DNA of 64,000 nucleotides from NCBI GenBank assembly GCA_022767345.1, contig JALEOD010000035.1:1-64000 (forward strand), given 5' to 3'. The position numbers were made by a program, and so were the translations under genes. Below are positions 54,073-62,221 of the stretch, one piece after another; position 1 is the first letter of the stretch; every line of letters begins with the position of its first letter. The notes beneath the pieces were generated by a model, which saw nothing but the letters and a program-made list of their open reading frames with translations, did not search any database and was not told where the DNA came from. Source of the stretch: Emergencia sp. (GTDB lineage Bacteria; Bacillota; Clostridia; Peptostreptococcales; Anaerovoracaceae).

Positions 54073-54913
54073 GAATATCAAAATGGTTGCGTTGGACCTT
54101 GACGGCACGACCCTGAACCAATATGGGCGCATTACAGACAGAACGGTTGCGGCCTTTAAAAAAGCCATGGTGCAGGGCGTGCATATCGTTATTTCTACAG
54201 GCAGAACTTTTCAGTCGCTGCCGAAGCAGCTTTTTACCATAGAGGGTTTGGAATACGTGGTGACTTCCAACGGAGCACATATTACGGAACTTGAGTCCAT
54301 GGAGCGGATTTACGAGAATCTGCTTCCTGAAGAGTCGGTGGCTGCGGTAGTGGAATTGATTCGCAAAAAGGGCAGAGCCCACATTTCCGTGGAAACTTTT
54401 GTTGACGGACACGCTTATATCGACAAAGACGAATACGAAGAGATTGTGGCAAATGGCTCTACTTACCGTGACGCAGCCTATATCAGAGATACCAGAAACC
54501 CGGTGCCGCAGATTTTAGATTACATGATGGCACACAAGGGCGAAATTGAGAATATCAGCCTGAATTTTGAGTTTCTGGAGGAAAAGGCCGTATGGCGGGA
54601 AGAACTGGCGCAGATACCGGATTTGACCCTGACGACTTCCTTTATTCACAATATCGAGATGGGCGGCGTCAACACCAGCAAGGGTACGGCGCTGGCATTT
54701 CTCATGGAACGCCTTGGGGTATCGCCTGCGGAGCTTATGGCAGTGGGGGACAGTCCCAACGACGGCGAAATGATGAAGCTGGCGGGGCTTGGCGTGGCAG
54801 TGGCTAACGGCACAGAGGAAACGAAGGCTATGGCTGATTATGTGACTGCAAGCAACGCTGAGGACGGCGTGGCAAAGGCCATTGAAAAGTTTGTGCTGCA
54901 GTCGCGGTGCTAA
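54062..54913 (+). CDS. Cof-type HAD hydrolase
   Basis: The 283-residue haloacid dehalogenase phosphatase of class IIB has motif I VALDLDGTTLN (nucleophile Asp), motif II VISTGRTFQ, motif III Lys in NTSKGTALAF and motif IV AVGDSPNDGEMMKLAGLGVAV. The capped domain lies between motifs II and III. Such enzymes dephosphorylate sugar phosphates, FMN or pyridoxal phosphate with broad specificity. It overlaps the MBL gene and is probably co-translated. Confidence 0.92.
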   Translation: MSDKNIKMVALDLDGTTLNQYGRITDRTVAAFKKAMVQGVHIVISTGRTFQSLPKQLFTIEGLEYVVTSNGAHITELESMERIYENLLPEESVAAVVELIRKKGRAHISVETFVDGHAYIDKDEYEEIVANGSTYRDAAYIRDTRNPVPQILDYMMAHKGEIENISLNFEFLEEKAVWREELAQIPDLTLTTSFIHNIEMGGVNTSKGTALAFLMERLGVSPAELMAVGDSPNDGEMMKLAGLGVAVANGTEETKAMADYVTASNAEDGVAKAIEKFVLQSRC

Positions 54914-54961
54914 TGGTGATTTAGTACAGCGTTAGTGCAGCGGATAAAAGAGAGGAAACGG

Positions 54962-55432
54962 ATGGAGTTTGGATTTTCTTATGTAGGCTTTATTTTTCTG
55001 GTGATGCTGATGGTGCCCAATTTGATTTGGAGCCGCAACAAACCAGCAGGATATGAAGACTGTGTTAGCAACGAGAACAAAATATTTTTGGGATTTGAGA
55101 GAGTTGGAGAAATAACAGTCAGCTGTTTAGTGCTAATATTTACAGATTTTAACATAGGTGAGATTTCTGGCAGGACATGGATTCTGGCAGCAGCTGTTTT
55201 GCCGATGATACTGTATGAGGCCTTTTGGATTCGGTATTTTAGAAGTAAGAAAACTATGGCTGACTTTTACAGCAGTCTTCTCGGCATTCCGGTGGCAGGT
55301 GCGACCCTGCCGGTGTTTGCATTCGGACTGCTGGCGATTTATGGAAGAAATACATTGCTTTTGATTGCGGTTATGGTGCTGGGAATCGGACATATTGGCA
55401 TACACCTTGGGCATAGAAGGGAGAGCTTATAG
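54962..55432 (+). CDS. Hypothetical integral membrane protein
   Basis: A 156-residue hydrophobic protein with about five membrane helices (YVGFIFLVMLMVPNLIW; ITVSCLVLIFTDF; WILAAAVLPMILYEAFWI; LLGIPVAGATLPVFAFGLLA; TLLLIAVMVLGIGHIGIH). The short motif NLIWSRNKPAGYED after the first helix is probably cytosolic. I do not recognise a functional family, although similar proteins are seen in many Firmicutes. ATG 54962 has GAGGAAA upstream. It is followed two bases later by the NUDIX gene. Confidence 0.75.
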   Translation: MEFGFSYVGFIFLVMLMVPNLIWSRNKPAGYEDCVSNENKIFLGFERVGEITVSCLVLIFTDFNIGEISGRTWILAAAVLPMILYEAFWIRYFRSKKTMADFYSSLLGIPVAGATLPVFAFGLLAIYGRNTLLLIAVMVLGIGHIGIHLGHRRESL

Positions 55433-55434
55433 AT

Positions 55435-55866
55435 ATGATTGTAAATTTTTATGACGGTATTGATGATGAATTATTGAAATTCGCAGTACTTGTTGCAAAG
55501 TCTAATGGCAAGTGGGTATTTTGTAAGCATAAAGAGCGGAATACTTTTGAATTTCCGGGAGGACACCGCGAAGCGGGAGAAAAGATACAGGAAACGGCGG
55601 AGCGGGAGCTGATGGAAGAAACCGGCGCAAGGATATTTCATATAAAACCGATATGCGTTTATTCTGTTACGGGAAAAAATCGTGTGAATGAAACAGGAGA
55701 AGAAACCTACGGCATGCTCTACTACGCTGAAATCAGTGAATTTGACGCAGAGTTAAACAGTGAAATGGAAAAAGTTGAGTTGTTTGATGCGTGGCCGCAG
55801 CATTGGACATATCCGGAAATTCAGCCGATTTTAGCGGATGAAGTACTACGGCGACTTGCTGATTGA
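55435..55866 (+). CDS. NUDIX hydrolase
   Basis: A 143-residue protein with a complete Nudix box beginning GGHREAGEKIQETAEREL and finishing MEETGA, matching G-x5-E-x7-RE-x2-EE-x-G. Substrate could be a nucleoside diphosphate derivative or an oxidised nucleotide. FFDG-like specificity motifs are absent. It lies directly after the membrane protein gene, and the following acetyltransferase starts 16 bp after its stop. Confidence 0.9.
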   Translation: MIVNFYDGIDDELLKFAVLVAKSNGKWVFCKHKERNTFEFPGGHREAGEKIQETAERELMEETGARIFHIKPICVYSVTGKNRVNETGEETYGMLYYAEISEFDAELNSEMEKVELFDAWPQHWTYPEIQPILADEVLRRLAD

Positions 55867-55882
55867 AAGAGGAATTTTTAAA

Positions 55883-56485
55883 ATGAACATTATAATTAGA
55901 GAAGAACGCAATGCCGATTATCGCAGGGTTGAAGAAATCACAAGAGCTGCATTTTCTTATCCCGGAAGAATTGAGGAGGGCGGTATCGGTTGTCCATACG
56001 AACACTGGATGGTGCATGAACTGAGGCAAAGAGACGGCATACCGGGACTTAGCCTTGTTGCTGAAATTGATGGAACTATCGTAGGTCATGTCATTTGCAG
56101 TAAGGCAGAGGTAAGGACGGAAGACAGGGTGATTCCTGTTTTGGATTTCGGCCCTATCAGCGTATTGCCTGAGTTACAAAGAAAGGGTGTGGGCAAGGCA
56201 CTCTTGCGTGAGATGATAGCAAAGGCAAAAGAAATGGGCTTTGGAGCAATTTTGTTCTTTGGCAGACCGGAGTATTATCCGCAGTTCGGCTTTAAAGAAG
56301 CTTATACATGGGGTATTACGGATTTGAACGGAAATCATTATCCGGCCTTTATGGGAATGGAGCTTATTTCCGGTTATCTTGCAGAAGCAGAAGGCGGCAA
56401 GTATTATGAATCGGATATTTATGATGATGCGCGCAATGCGGAGCAGGTGAAAGCCTACGATGAGGAGAATTTTGCCGGAGTTTAA
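55883..56485 (+). CDS. GNAT-family N-acetyltransferase
   Basis: The 200-residue GNAT enzyme has acetyl-CoA-binding motif A VLPELQRKGVGKALLREM (R/Q-x-x-G-x-G/A) and preceding strands VVGHVICSKAEV-like (TIVGHVICSKAEV). The C-terminal GRPEYYPQFGF segment is characteristic of the YhbS-like subgroup. Acyl acceptor unknown. ATG 55883, with AAAGAGGAA upstream, is preferred over an in-frame start within the NUDIX gene. Confidence 0.9.
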   Translation: MNIIIREERNADYRRVEEITRAAFSYPGRIEEGGIGCPYEHWMVHELRQRDGIPGLSLVAEIDGTIVGHVICSKAEVRTEDRVIPVLDFGPISVLPELQRKGVGKALLREMIAKAKEMGFGAILFFGRPEYYPQFGFKEAYTWGITDLNGNHYPAFMGMELISGYLAEAEGGKYYESDIYDDARNAEQVKAYDEENFAGV

Positions 56486-56509
56486 TATACTGGGGGAGAG
56501 TTTATATTA

Positions 56510-56623
56510 ATGAATATGCTGTTCTTGCTGGAAGGATGCAGGGACAAAGGTTACGCCGACTGCGGCGTACTGCTCCTTTCAGGTGAGCCGATGGAACTTA
56601 TTTTGCAGGAGGGATTACATTGA
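56510..56623 (+). CDS. Possible small protein of 37 residues
   Basis: An ORF from ATG 56510 with GGGGGAG eleven bases upstream encodes a 37-residue peptide starting MNMLFLLEGCRDKGYADC. Its stop overlaps the first unit of the dyad array. I recognise no family. It could be a remnant or a chance ORF. Confidence 0.3.
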   Translation: MNMLFLLEGCRDKGYADCGVLLLSGEPMELILQEGLH

Positions 56624-56807
56624 CAAATTTTTGACTTTTCTTCAATTTTGTCAACAAATCATGGTTTAGAAAGCAAGAAAACAGTGTTTTTTGGTGAAAT
56701 ATTGACAAATTGGACAGATTTCAGAAAAAGTGTCAATTTTGTCAACGTTTTATGCTGGAAACATTGACTAGATTGACAGAATCACGATTTTTTGTCAATT
56801 TTGTCAA
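56620..56807. repeat. Three dyads of the type TTGACA...TTTTGTCAA
   Basis: Three imperfect palindromes lie at 56620-56654, 56702-56745 and 56764-56807. Each starts with TTGACA or TTGACTAGATTGACA and ends in TCAATTTTGTCAA. The gap 56486-56919 otherwise holds only the 37-codon ORF and a GC-rich hairpin-forming stretch near 56822-56875. Confidence 0.7.
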
Positions 56808-56919
56808 CATTGGGGAGACCTGAGCACTGGCAGGGTGCTCAGTGTCGCTGGGTTGTTCAGCTCCAGCAGTGCACATATGCCACGTTAGCGGGAAACCAAA
56901 TATTGCGAGGTAGAAAGAA

Positions 56920-57456
56920 ATGGATATCATCATACAAGGAATTGGATTTTTGGGTGTAATTGCCTTTATCGTTTCGTATCAAATCAAGTCGAACAGGGCT
57001 CTGTACATATTTCAGCTTTTAGGTTCGCTGCTTTTCTGCATCCAGTTTTTTATGCTTGGGGCGTATAGTGGTTGTTTCAGCATGCTCCTTAATATTTTGA
57101 GATATGCGCTTTTGACAAAATACAATGAATGGAAATGGGTGCAGAGAAAAGAGCTGGCTTGGGTATTTTGCGCAGCATTTGCAGCAGTGCTGATATTTAC
57201 ATGGACAGGACCTATTACAATTCTGGCATTTTTAGCATCATCGGTCAGCACTGTTTTTTACTGGACCAATAATGCGAAGATGATTAGAGCCGCGAATCTG
57301 TTTTGTGCATCGCCTTGCTGGCTGGTTTACGATATCTTTGCAGGATCCTGGGGTGGCGTGCTCAATGAGGCGATTACGCTGACTTCGATTATTGTTTCGG
57401 TGGTTCGTTTCGGCTGGAAAGCCATGGGCGACCCGGATTCAGAGTTTCAGAAATAA
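56920..57456 (+). CDS. YgjV-family inner membrane protein
   Basis: A 178-residue protein with about six hydrophobic segments that matches the YgjV-type family (Imp-YgjV): GFLGVIAFIVSYQIKSNRALY at the N-terminus, the characteristic LLNILRYALLTKYNEWKW, and FCASPCWLVYDIFAGSWGG. The family is uncharacterised; a semiSWEET-like sugar carrier topology has been suggested for related proteins. GCGAGGTAG lies upstream of the ATG. Confidence 0.8.
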   Translation: MDIIIQGIGFLGVIAFIVSYQIKSNRALYIFQLLGSLLFCIQFFMLGAYSGCFSMLLNILRYALLTKYNEWKWVQRKELAWVFCAAFAAVLIFTWTGPITILAFLASSVSTVFYWTNNAKMIRAANLFCASPCWLVYDIFAGSWGGVLNEAITLTSIIVSVVRFGWKAMGDPDSEFQK

Positions 57457-57472
57457 TTGGAGGCAATCGAAA

Positions 57473-57736
57473 ATGGCTATTACAGTAAATATTTATTATA
57501 CCGGTGTCTACTGGTGTCAATGGTAGCGCTAAAAGATTTGCCGATGAAATGATTTCCAGTGGAACGGTCGGAGAGATTCGTGCCGAGGAGGGCAATCTCA
57601 GATATGAATATTTTTTCCAGTGGAAGATCAGGAAACAGTACTTTTGATTGATAGCTGGAGAAATCAGGCTTCCATCGATGTGCATCATGGTTCAGCGATG
57701 ATAGGAACTGATTTTTATGGACAAACAGGTCAGTAA
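57473..57736 (+). pseudogene. Decayed antibiotic-biosynthesis-monooxygenase (ABM) domain gene
   Basis: The start (ATG 57473, TTGGAGG upstream) encodes MAITVNIYYTG and then meets a stop. Adding the next frame continues as VNGSAKRFADEMISSGTVGE and RAEEGNLRYEYFF, and a third frame from 57620 gives VEDQETVLLIDSWRNQASID to a stop at 57734. Joined, these form an ABM-domain protein. The first break is a 10-bp insertion that duplicates GGTGTC; the second is a one-base loss near 57616. The C-terminus is also shortened. The strand and spacing suggest it was co-transcribed with the YgjV-like gene. Confidence 0.85.
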
Positions 57737-57766
57737 ATATTCTCAGCGTCTGTATCACGGTCTCAT

Positions 57767-58177
57767 TCACACCCAATCGCTTCTGGTTTCCCTGAGCTTG
57801 GTCTGCAGGGTTTCTTCAAGAACAACGAAAGCAGGAATAAAGCTGTCACGAATCAGCAGAAGCATTTCTTCTATGGCATCTTCATCGTAGATATGAACTG
57901 AGGTTTTACGCTTTTTCAGCATGGTAAGCCATACAGCGGAATCGTTTACAAAACCGAGTTTGTACCCTAATTGAAGAATTTCTCTGGGGGATCCGGACTC
58001 TGCACCTTCCGCCCCGTGCAGCTTAAGAACAGCCTGCAGTGCTTTCCACGCAAGCTCAAAAGTCAGATTAAATTGTCCGATTACACCGGTTCTGTATATT
58101 ACATTATCGCTGGCGAATTCAAAGTCAGCGGTTTTAAGCACATTAAGGCAGTTGGTAAAATTATCAAGCTTGTTCAT
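57767..58177 (-). CDS. HEPN-domain protein (HI0074-like), partner of MNT
   Basis: The 136-residue all-helical protein of the nucleotidyltransferase-substrate-binding (HI0074) group has FNLTFELAWKALQAVL and the HEPN RNase motif R-x4-H in KKRKTSVHIYDED. HEPN-MNT pairs act as toxin-antitoxin modules in which the MNT protein modifies and inhibits the HEPN RNase. Its start overlaps the MNT gene by 14 bp. The downstream region borders the ABM pseudogene. Confidence 0.87.
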   Translation of the reverse strand: MNKLDNFTNCLNVLKTADFEFASDNVIYRTGVIGQFNLTFELAWKALQAVLKLHGAEGAESGSPREILQLGYKLGFVNDSAVWLTMLKKRKTSVHIYDEDAIEEMLLLIRDSFIPAFVVLEETLQTKLRETRSDWV

Positions 58178-58454
58178 AGATCACCACTCCATCTTTCTCA
58201 ATTTCTTTTTTTAGTTGCTCCGAAGAGGAAGCATCGTAGTCAATCATGTCAAAGGACAGCAATGAATGAACTTCTTCCTTTATTTTCCAATAAAATGAGT
58301 CAAAATCTCCGCCGATGACAGCAATATCAATATCGCTTCTTTCAGTATGTGTACCTTTCGCGCGGGAACCGAATAGAATCACTTTTCGGACATTGCACTC
58401 TTTGGAAAAGGCGGCAATATCTCTCATAACCCTGTCAGGAATATTACAGTGCAT
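58164..58454 (-). CDS. MNT-type minimal nucleotidyltransferase
   Basis: A 96-residue minimal nucleotidyltransferase with LFGSRAKGTHTERSDIDIAV (GSRAxG-x9-SDID), both catalytic aspartates intact. It is the predicted antitoxin that nucleotidylates its HEPN partner. It is the first gene of the pair on the minus strand. The 259-bp gap before thioredoxin contains no other supported gene. Confidence 0.88.
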   Translation of the reverse strand: MHCNIPDRVMRDIAAFSKECNVRKVILFGSRAKGTHTERSDIDIAVIGGDFDSFYWKIKEEVHSLLSFDMIDYDASSSEQLKKEIEKDGVVIYEQA

Positions 58455-58713
58455 ATCATCTATCCTGTAAAAATTCTATTCTATATCATACCACACTTTA
58501 CATAGAAGAATCTATGAGCATTGTAAAAATATAAGTAAAAATCACCAAAATCACAAGAGTCAGCCGTCTTTTTTCTGAAAAGCGCAGAAATTTCAGAGCG
58601 GACAGTTTTTTGTGTCCTTTTGTGACTTTATCACGGTAATTTTTTCGTATTTCGGGTATCTTATAATCAGAAACAAAAAATGCCAAGAAAAACGCGATGA
58701 GGAGGATTAAAAA

Positions 58714-59019
58714 ATGTCAGTAATTACAATTGATAAAAATAATTTTGAAGAGGAAGTTTTAAAGTCTGAGAAAACGGTATTACTGGATTTCTGGGCAAGC
58801 TGGTGCGGTCCCTGCAGAATGGTTGGACCAATTATCGAGGAAATTGCAGAAGAGCGCATGGACATAAAGGTGGGAAAGGTGAATGTGGATGAAGAGCAGG
58901 AGCTGGCGGCACAGTTTCAGGTTATGAGCATTCCTACATTAATTGTAATAAAAGACGGAAAGGTCGTAAATCAGTCTGCGGGCGCAAGGCCAAAGCAGCA
59001 GATTTTAGAAATGCTCTAA
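58714..59019 (+). CDS. Thioredoxin
   Basis: The 101-residue thioredoxin has the active site FWASWCGPCRM and cis-proline segment SIPTLIVIKDG. It should reduce protein disulfides in the cytosol, and in clostridia also serves as a donor for glycine or proline reductases; neither reductase lies here. GAGGAGGA precedes the ATG. Its terminator at 59029-59059 indicates a single-gene unit. No thioredoxin reductase gene is adjacent. Confidence 0.95.
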   Translation: MSVITIDKNNFEEEVLKSEKTVLLDFWASWCGPCRMVGPIIEEIAEERMDIKVGKVNVDEEQELAAQFQVMSIPTLIVIKDGKVVNQSAGARPKQQILEML

Positions 59020-59028
59020 GAGACATAC

Positions 59029-59059
59029 CCGGACACTTCAATGAGAGGTGTCCTTTTTT
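59029..59059 (+). terminator. Intrinsic terminator after thioredoxin
   Basis: GGACACTTC pairs with GAGGTGTCC and is followed by TTTTTT. Confidence 0.88.
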
Positions 59060-59173
59060 AGTTCTGTCAAGTATACTGGCAGGTGCAGGAAAACACAGCT
59101 GAGCACGGATAATCCCTGAAAAATATCTTTCATGCGTATCATGCATTTGATGATTATATTTGAGTCAGACCGC

Positions 59174-59235
59174 TTGACGGATTGCAAGAAAAATTGTATC
59201 ATATTTGTGACTGAAAAATAATTTTTGGTCACAAA
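59174..59235 (+). promoter_or_regulatory. Promoter and palindromic operator of the TetR gene
   Basis: TTGACG (59174-59179) and TATCAT (59197-59202) are 17 bp apart. A near-perfect 32-bp dyad with arms TTTGTGAC and GTCACAAA (59204-59235) covers the expected start site, a layout typical of TetR autorepression. Confidence 0.75.
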
Positions 59236-59247
59236 GGAGAAAGCAGA

Positions 59248-59826
59248 ATGCCAAAAAGTTTTACAGTGCAGGAAAAAGAAAACATTAGAGTGCTTTTGCA
59301 GGATGCATGCAGACAGAGCTGGACTCAGTATGGATATAGGAAAACCAGTGTGGATGCCCTTTGCAGACAGGCGGGTATTTCAAAAGGTGCGTTTTACCTG
59401 TTTTTTACATCGAAGGAGTCACTGTTTTGCGAGGTTCTTTGCGCTGTGCAGGATGAAATCTGCTGTAATGCGGCTCGAATTATGGAGCAGTATAGGGATA
59501 AGTCAGGGGTTGCAGAGGCCTTGAAGTATGTTTACCGGGCATATGATAAGAATCATTTCTTGTGCGATTCCAACAGTGAAGATTATGCAATTTTTGTGAA
59601 CAAGCTGTCTGAAGATGAGACTGAAAAACTGAATGCGTCAAACCGTAGAGGTGAGCAACTTTTTCTAAGCCAGTCTTACGCAAAGTGTAAAGTTAATCCG
59701 GATATGGTGATTTCAGTGATTTATACTTCGCTTATGAGTATTAAAAACAAAGAAGTGCTTCCGTACAATCATCTGGAAGTTTTTGATTTTATGGCGGAGC
59801 ATTTGGTTGACAGCCTGTTTGAATAG
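59248..59826 (+). CDS. TetR-family transcriptional regulator
   Basis: A 192-residue protein with an N-terminal HTH (QSWTQYGYRKTSVDALCRQAGISKGAFYLFFTSKESLF) and a helical regulatory domain. It is followed 25 bp later by a DUF4180 gene, a frequent pair in Firmicutes. The large palindrome in its promoter is the probable operator, so it likely represses itself and the DUF4180 gene. AAAGGAGAAAG precedes the ATG. Confidence 0.9.
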   Translation: MPKSFTVQEKENIRVLLQDACRQSWTQYGYRKTSVDALCRQAGISKGAFYLFFTSKESLFCEVLCAVQDEICCNAARIMEQYRDKSGVAEALKYVYRAYDKNHFLCDSNSEDYAIFVNKLSEDETEKLNASNRRGEQLFLSQSYAKCKVNPDMVISVIYTSLMSIKNKEVLPYNHLEVFDFMAEHLVDSLFE

Positions 59827-59851
59827 TCAATAGAAATGGAGTGATTAAAAA

Positions 59852-60217
59852 ATGAACATTGAAAAAAAGATAGAAAACGGTATTGTTATTGCAGCGGTAA
59901 CCAGCGCAGAGCCGGTTATTGAAGACGTACAGTCTGCTCTTGATTTTATTATGACTGTAAAGTACGAGACCGGCGCGGAGAGGATTGTAATCAATAAAGA
60001 AGCGGTTGCAGAGGCCTTTTTTATTCTCAGTTCTGGTTTAGCAGGGGAAGTGATTCAAAAATTTGTCAATTACCATACTAAGATGGCAGTTTATGGAGAC
60101 TATTCTAAATACACCAGTAAGCCGCTTCATGACTTTATCTATGAGTCCAACAAAGGCAGGGACTTTTTCTTTGTGAATACCAAAGAAGAAGCCGCTCGAA
60201 AATTAATCGAAGCATAG
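59852..60217 (+). CDS. DUF4180 protein
   Basis: The 121-residue protein matches DUF4180: an N-terminal strand-helix unit (ENGIVIAAVTSAEPVIEDVQSALDFIM), the NKEAVAEAFFILSSGLAGEVIQKFVNYHTKMAVYGDYS core and SKPLHDFIYESNKGRDFFFV near the end. The fold resembles STAS-like or SpoIIAA-like domains, which suggests a small regulatory or binding protein. Function is unknown. It belongs to the TetR operon. Confidence 0.82.
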   Translation: MNIEKKIENGIVIAAVTSAEPVIEDVQSALDFIMTVKYETGAERIVINKEAVAEAFFILSSGLAGEVIQKFVNYHTKMAVYGDYSKYTSKPLHDFIYESNKGRDFFFVNTKEEAARKLIEA

Positions 60218-60257
60218 AGCAAGTGTTTTGCATCAATGTCTTTTTCTTGCTTTTTCC

Positions 60258-60286
60258 TTGTACTTCGGGGAAAAATGTCATATAAT
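60258..60286 (+). promoter_or_regulatory. Promoter of the folate operon
   Basis: TTGTAC (60258-60263) and TATAAT (60281-60286) are separated by 17 bp. Confidence 0.7.
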
Positions 60287-60309
60287 GAAGTCTATGGGTA
60301 AGGAACATA

Positions 60310-60888
60310 TTGAAAGGACACAATACAGAGTTAATGGATAGTGAAAAGATAAAAGAAGGTGTACGCCTGATTCTTTCCGGAATCGGCGAAGATATAAACA
60401 GAGAAGGATTACTGGAAACACCGGAGCGAATTGCCCGCATGTATGAGGAATTGGCAGCGGGATATCAGGACAGCGCTGCGCAGCATCTTTCCAAACGATT
60501 TCATGTAGAGGATAATGATATGGTGCTGGAAAAGGATATTCATTTCTATTCCTTCTGCGAACATCATATGCTGCCATTTTACGGAAACGCTGCTGTGGCA
60601 TATATTCCTGACGGCGAGGTAGTCGGCCTTTCTAAAATCGCTCGAACAGTGGAGGTATTCGCAAAGCGTTTTCAGCTGCAGGAACGTCTGGCAGCGCAGA
60701 TTGCGGACGCTTTTATGGAAGAATTGCACCCGAAAGGTGTTATGGTGCTCATCGAGGCCGAGCATATGTGCATGACCATGCGCGGTATTAAAAAGCCCGG
60801 CGCAAAGACTGTGACAGTCATTGCCCGCGGTGCTTTTGAGCAGGATGAGATGCTGCAGAACCGTTTTTTTCAAATGCTTGGGAGATAA
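60310..60888 (+). CDS. folE: GTP cyclohydrolase I (FolE type IA)
   Basis: A 192-residue enzyme that converts GTP to 7,8-dihydroneopterin triphosphate, the first step of folate synthesis. Zinc and catalytic residues lie in [14 protein letters not shown] and [15 protein letters not shown]. The start is uncertain: TTG 60310 has AAGGA upstream, while ATG 60334 has only a weak site; both give plausible family lengths. The HD-domain gene follows after three bases. Confidence 0.94.
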   Translation: MKGHNTELMDSEKIKEGVRLILSGIGEDINREGLLETPERIARMYEELAAGYQDSAAQHLSKRFHVEDNDMVLEKDIHFYSFCEHHMLPFYGNAAVAYIPDGEVVGLSKIARTVEVFAKRFQLQERLAAQIADAFMEELHPKGVMVLIEAEHMCMTMRGIKKPGAKTVTVIARGAFEQDEMLQNRFFQMLGR

Positions 60889-60891
60889 CCG

Positions 60892-61407
60892 ATGCTGAAA
60901 GAGACAGAAGCTATGTACCGGGTAAACCGGATTCTTCGTCATCCCCTTTGGCAGGGCGCCATGACGCAGATTGAGGAAGCCGAAAAAAAACGCATTTACT
61001 GTAGACATGACCTGACACATCTGTTAGATACGGCACGCCTTGCCTATATCGAGAATTTGGAGAAGAACCTCGGTCTCAACAAGGAACTGCTTTATGCGGC
61101 GGCACTGCTTCACGATATCGGCAGAGGATTGGAGTATACGCAAGGAGTGCCTCATGATGAAGCAGGCTGCATGTTGGCTGGGACGATTTTGCAGGAGACT
61201 GGCTTCTGCGAATCTGAACGTATGGAAATTCTGCAGGCGATTTCTTCCCATCGCAGGGAATGGAAACAGTCGGAATGCCGGTCAGAATGCAATTTAGCAG
61301 ACCTTCTGTACCGGGCGGACAAGGGTTCACGAAATTGTTTTTATTGTAAATGTGGAGATACTTGCAAATGGAGCGAGGAAAAGAAAAACAAGGAGATAAA
61401 AAGCTAG
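60892..61407 (+). CDS. HD-domain hydrolase in the folate operon
   Basis: The 171-residue HD phosphohydrolase has YCRHDLTHLLDTAR (first His and HD-like), LLYAAALLHDIGRGLEY (HD pair) and a further ISSHRREW. The C-terminus carries a cysteine group RNCFYCKCGDTCKW. It lies between folE and folP, where the pathway needs removal of phosphates from dihydroneopterin triphosphate, and no other candidate is encoded in the operon. A dephosphorylating role is inference from position and fold. GGGAGATAA precedes its ATG. Confidence 0.82.
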   Translation: MLKETEAMYRVNRILRHPLWQGAMTQIEEAEKKRIYCRHDLTHLLDTARLAYIENLEKNLGLNKELLYAAALLHDIGRGLEYTQGVPHDEAGCMLAGTILQETGFCESERMEILQAISSHRREWKQSECRSECNLADLLYRADKGSRNCFYCKCGDTCKWSEEKKNKEIKS

Positions 61408-61408
61408 T

Positions 61409-62221
61409 ATGAAAATTGGAAACAGGGACTTTGACCTGCGCCATAACTGTTATATCATGGGAATCCTCAACGTAACGCCGGATTCCTTTTCTGATGGAGG
61501 AAAGTGGAACGACCTTTCCTCTGCCAAAGAACATGTGGCGCAGATGATAGAGGAAGGCGCGGATTTAATCGACATCGGCGGAGAGTCTACAAGACCGGGC
61601 CATCAGCAGATTACAGTGCAGGAGGAAATTGACAGAGTTGTGCCGTATATCCACATGGTAAAGGAAAACTTTGACGTGCCCGTATCCATTGACAGCTATA
61701 AACCGGAGGTGCTGGAAGCGGCACTGCAGGCAGGGGCGGATATGGTCAACGATATCTGGGGTCTGAAATACGACAGAAAAGTGGCAGAACTGATCGCGTC
61801 TTATGATGTGCCGTGCTGCCTGATGCATAACCGGGAAAAAGCGGAGTATGAGGACTTTATGACAGATATGCTCGCTGATATGAAAGAAACTCTGGTAATC
61901 GCCGAATCGGCAGGAATCCGAAAAGAACAGATTCTGCTTGATCCCGGTGTGGGCTTTGGAAAAACCTATGAACACAATCTGATTGCAGTGAATCGCCTTG
62001 AAAAACTTTGCGCGCTGGGCTATCCGGTACTTTTGGCAACATCCAGAAAGTCTATGATTGGAAACGCGCTGAATTTACCTGTTGACCAGCGGGTGGAAGG
62101 CACACTGACAACGACCGTCATGGGTGTAATGAAAGGCGCATGCTTTATCCGGGTTCATGATATCAAAGAAAATTACAGAGCGATTCAGATGACACGGGCA
62201 ATCATGGGAGAAGGAAAATGA
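61409..62221 (+). CDS. folP: Dihydropteroate synthase
   Basis: The 270-residue TIM-barrel enzyme joins dihydropterin pyrophosphate and p-aminobenzoate and is the sulfonamide target. Signatures are IMGILNVTPDSFSDGG, ADLIDIGGESTRPGH, DMVNDIWGLK and DPGVGFGKTYEHN, with the final RVHD. It begins one base after the HD gene and overlaps the folB-folK gene by four bases (ATGA). Confidence 0.96.
   Translation: MKIGNRDFDLRHNCYIMGILNVTPDSFSDGGKWNDLSSAKEHVAQMIEEGADLIDIGGESTRPGHQQITVQEEIDRVVPYIHMVKENFDVPVSIDSYKPEVLEAALQAGADMVNDIWGLKYDRKVAELIASYDVPCCLMHNREKAEYEDFMTDMLADMKETLVIAESAGIRKEQILLDPGVGFGKTYEHNLIAVNRLEKLCALGYPVLLATSRKSMIGNALNLPVDQRVEGTLTTTVMGVMKGACFIRVHDIKENYRAIQMTRAIMGEGK

Noticed and set aside
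55435-55866. NUDIX protein as the folate FolQ enzyme
   Set aside because: It lies about 5 kb from the folate operon in another gene set, and its box alone does not indicate pterin specificity.
58498-58686. 62-codon minus-strand ORF with a C-terminal hydrophobic stretch
   Set aside because: It starts at TTG without a ribosome binding site in AT-rich DNA upstream of thioredoxin.
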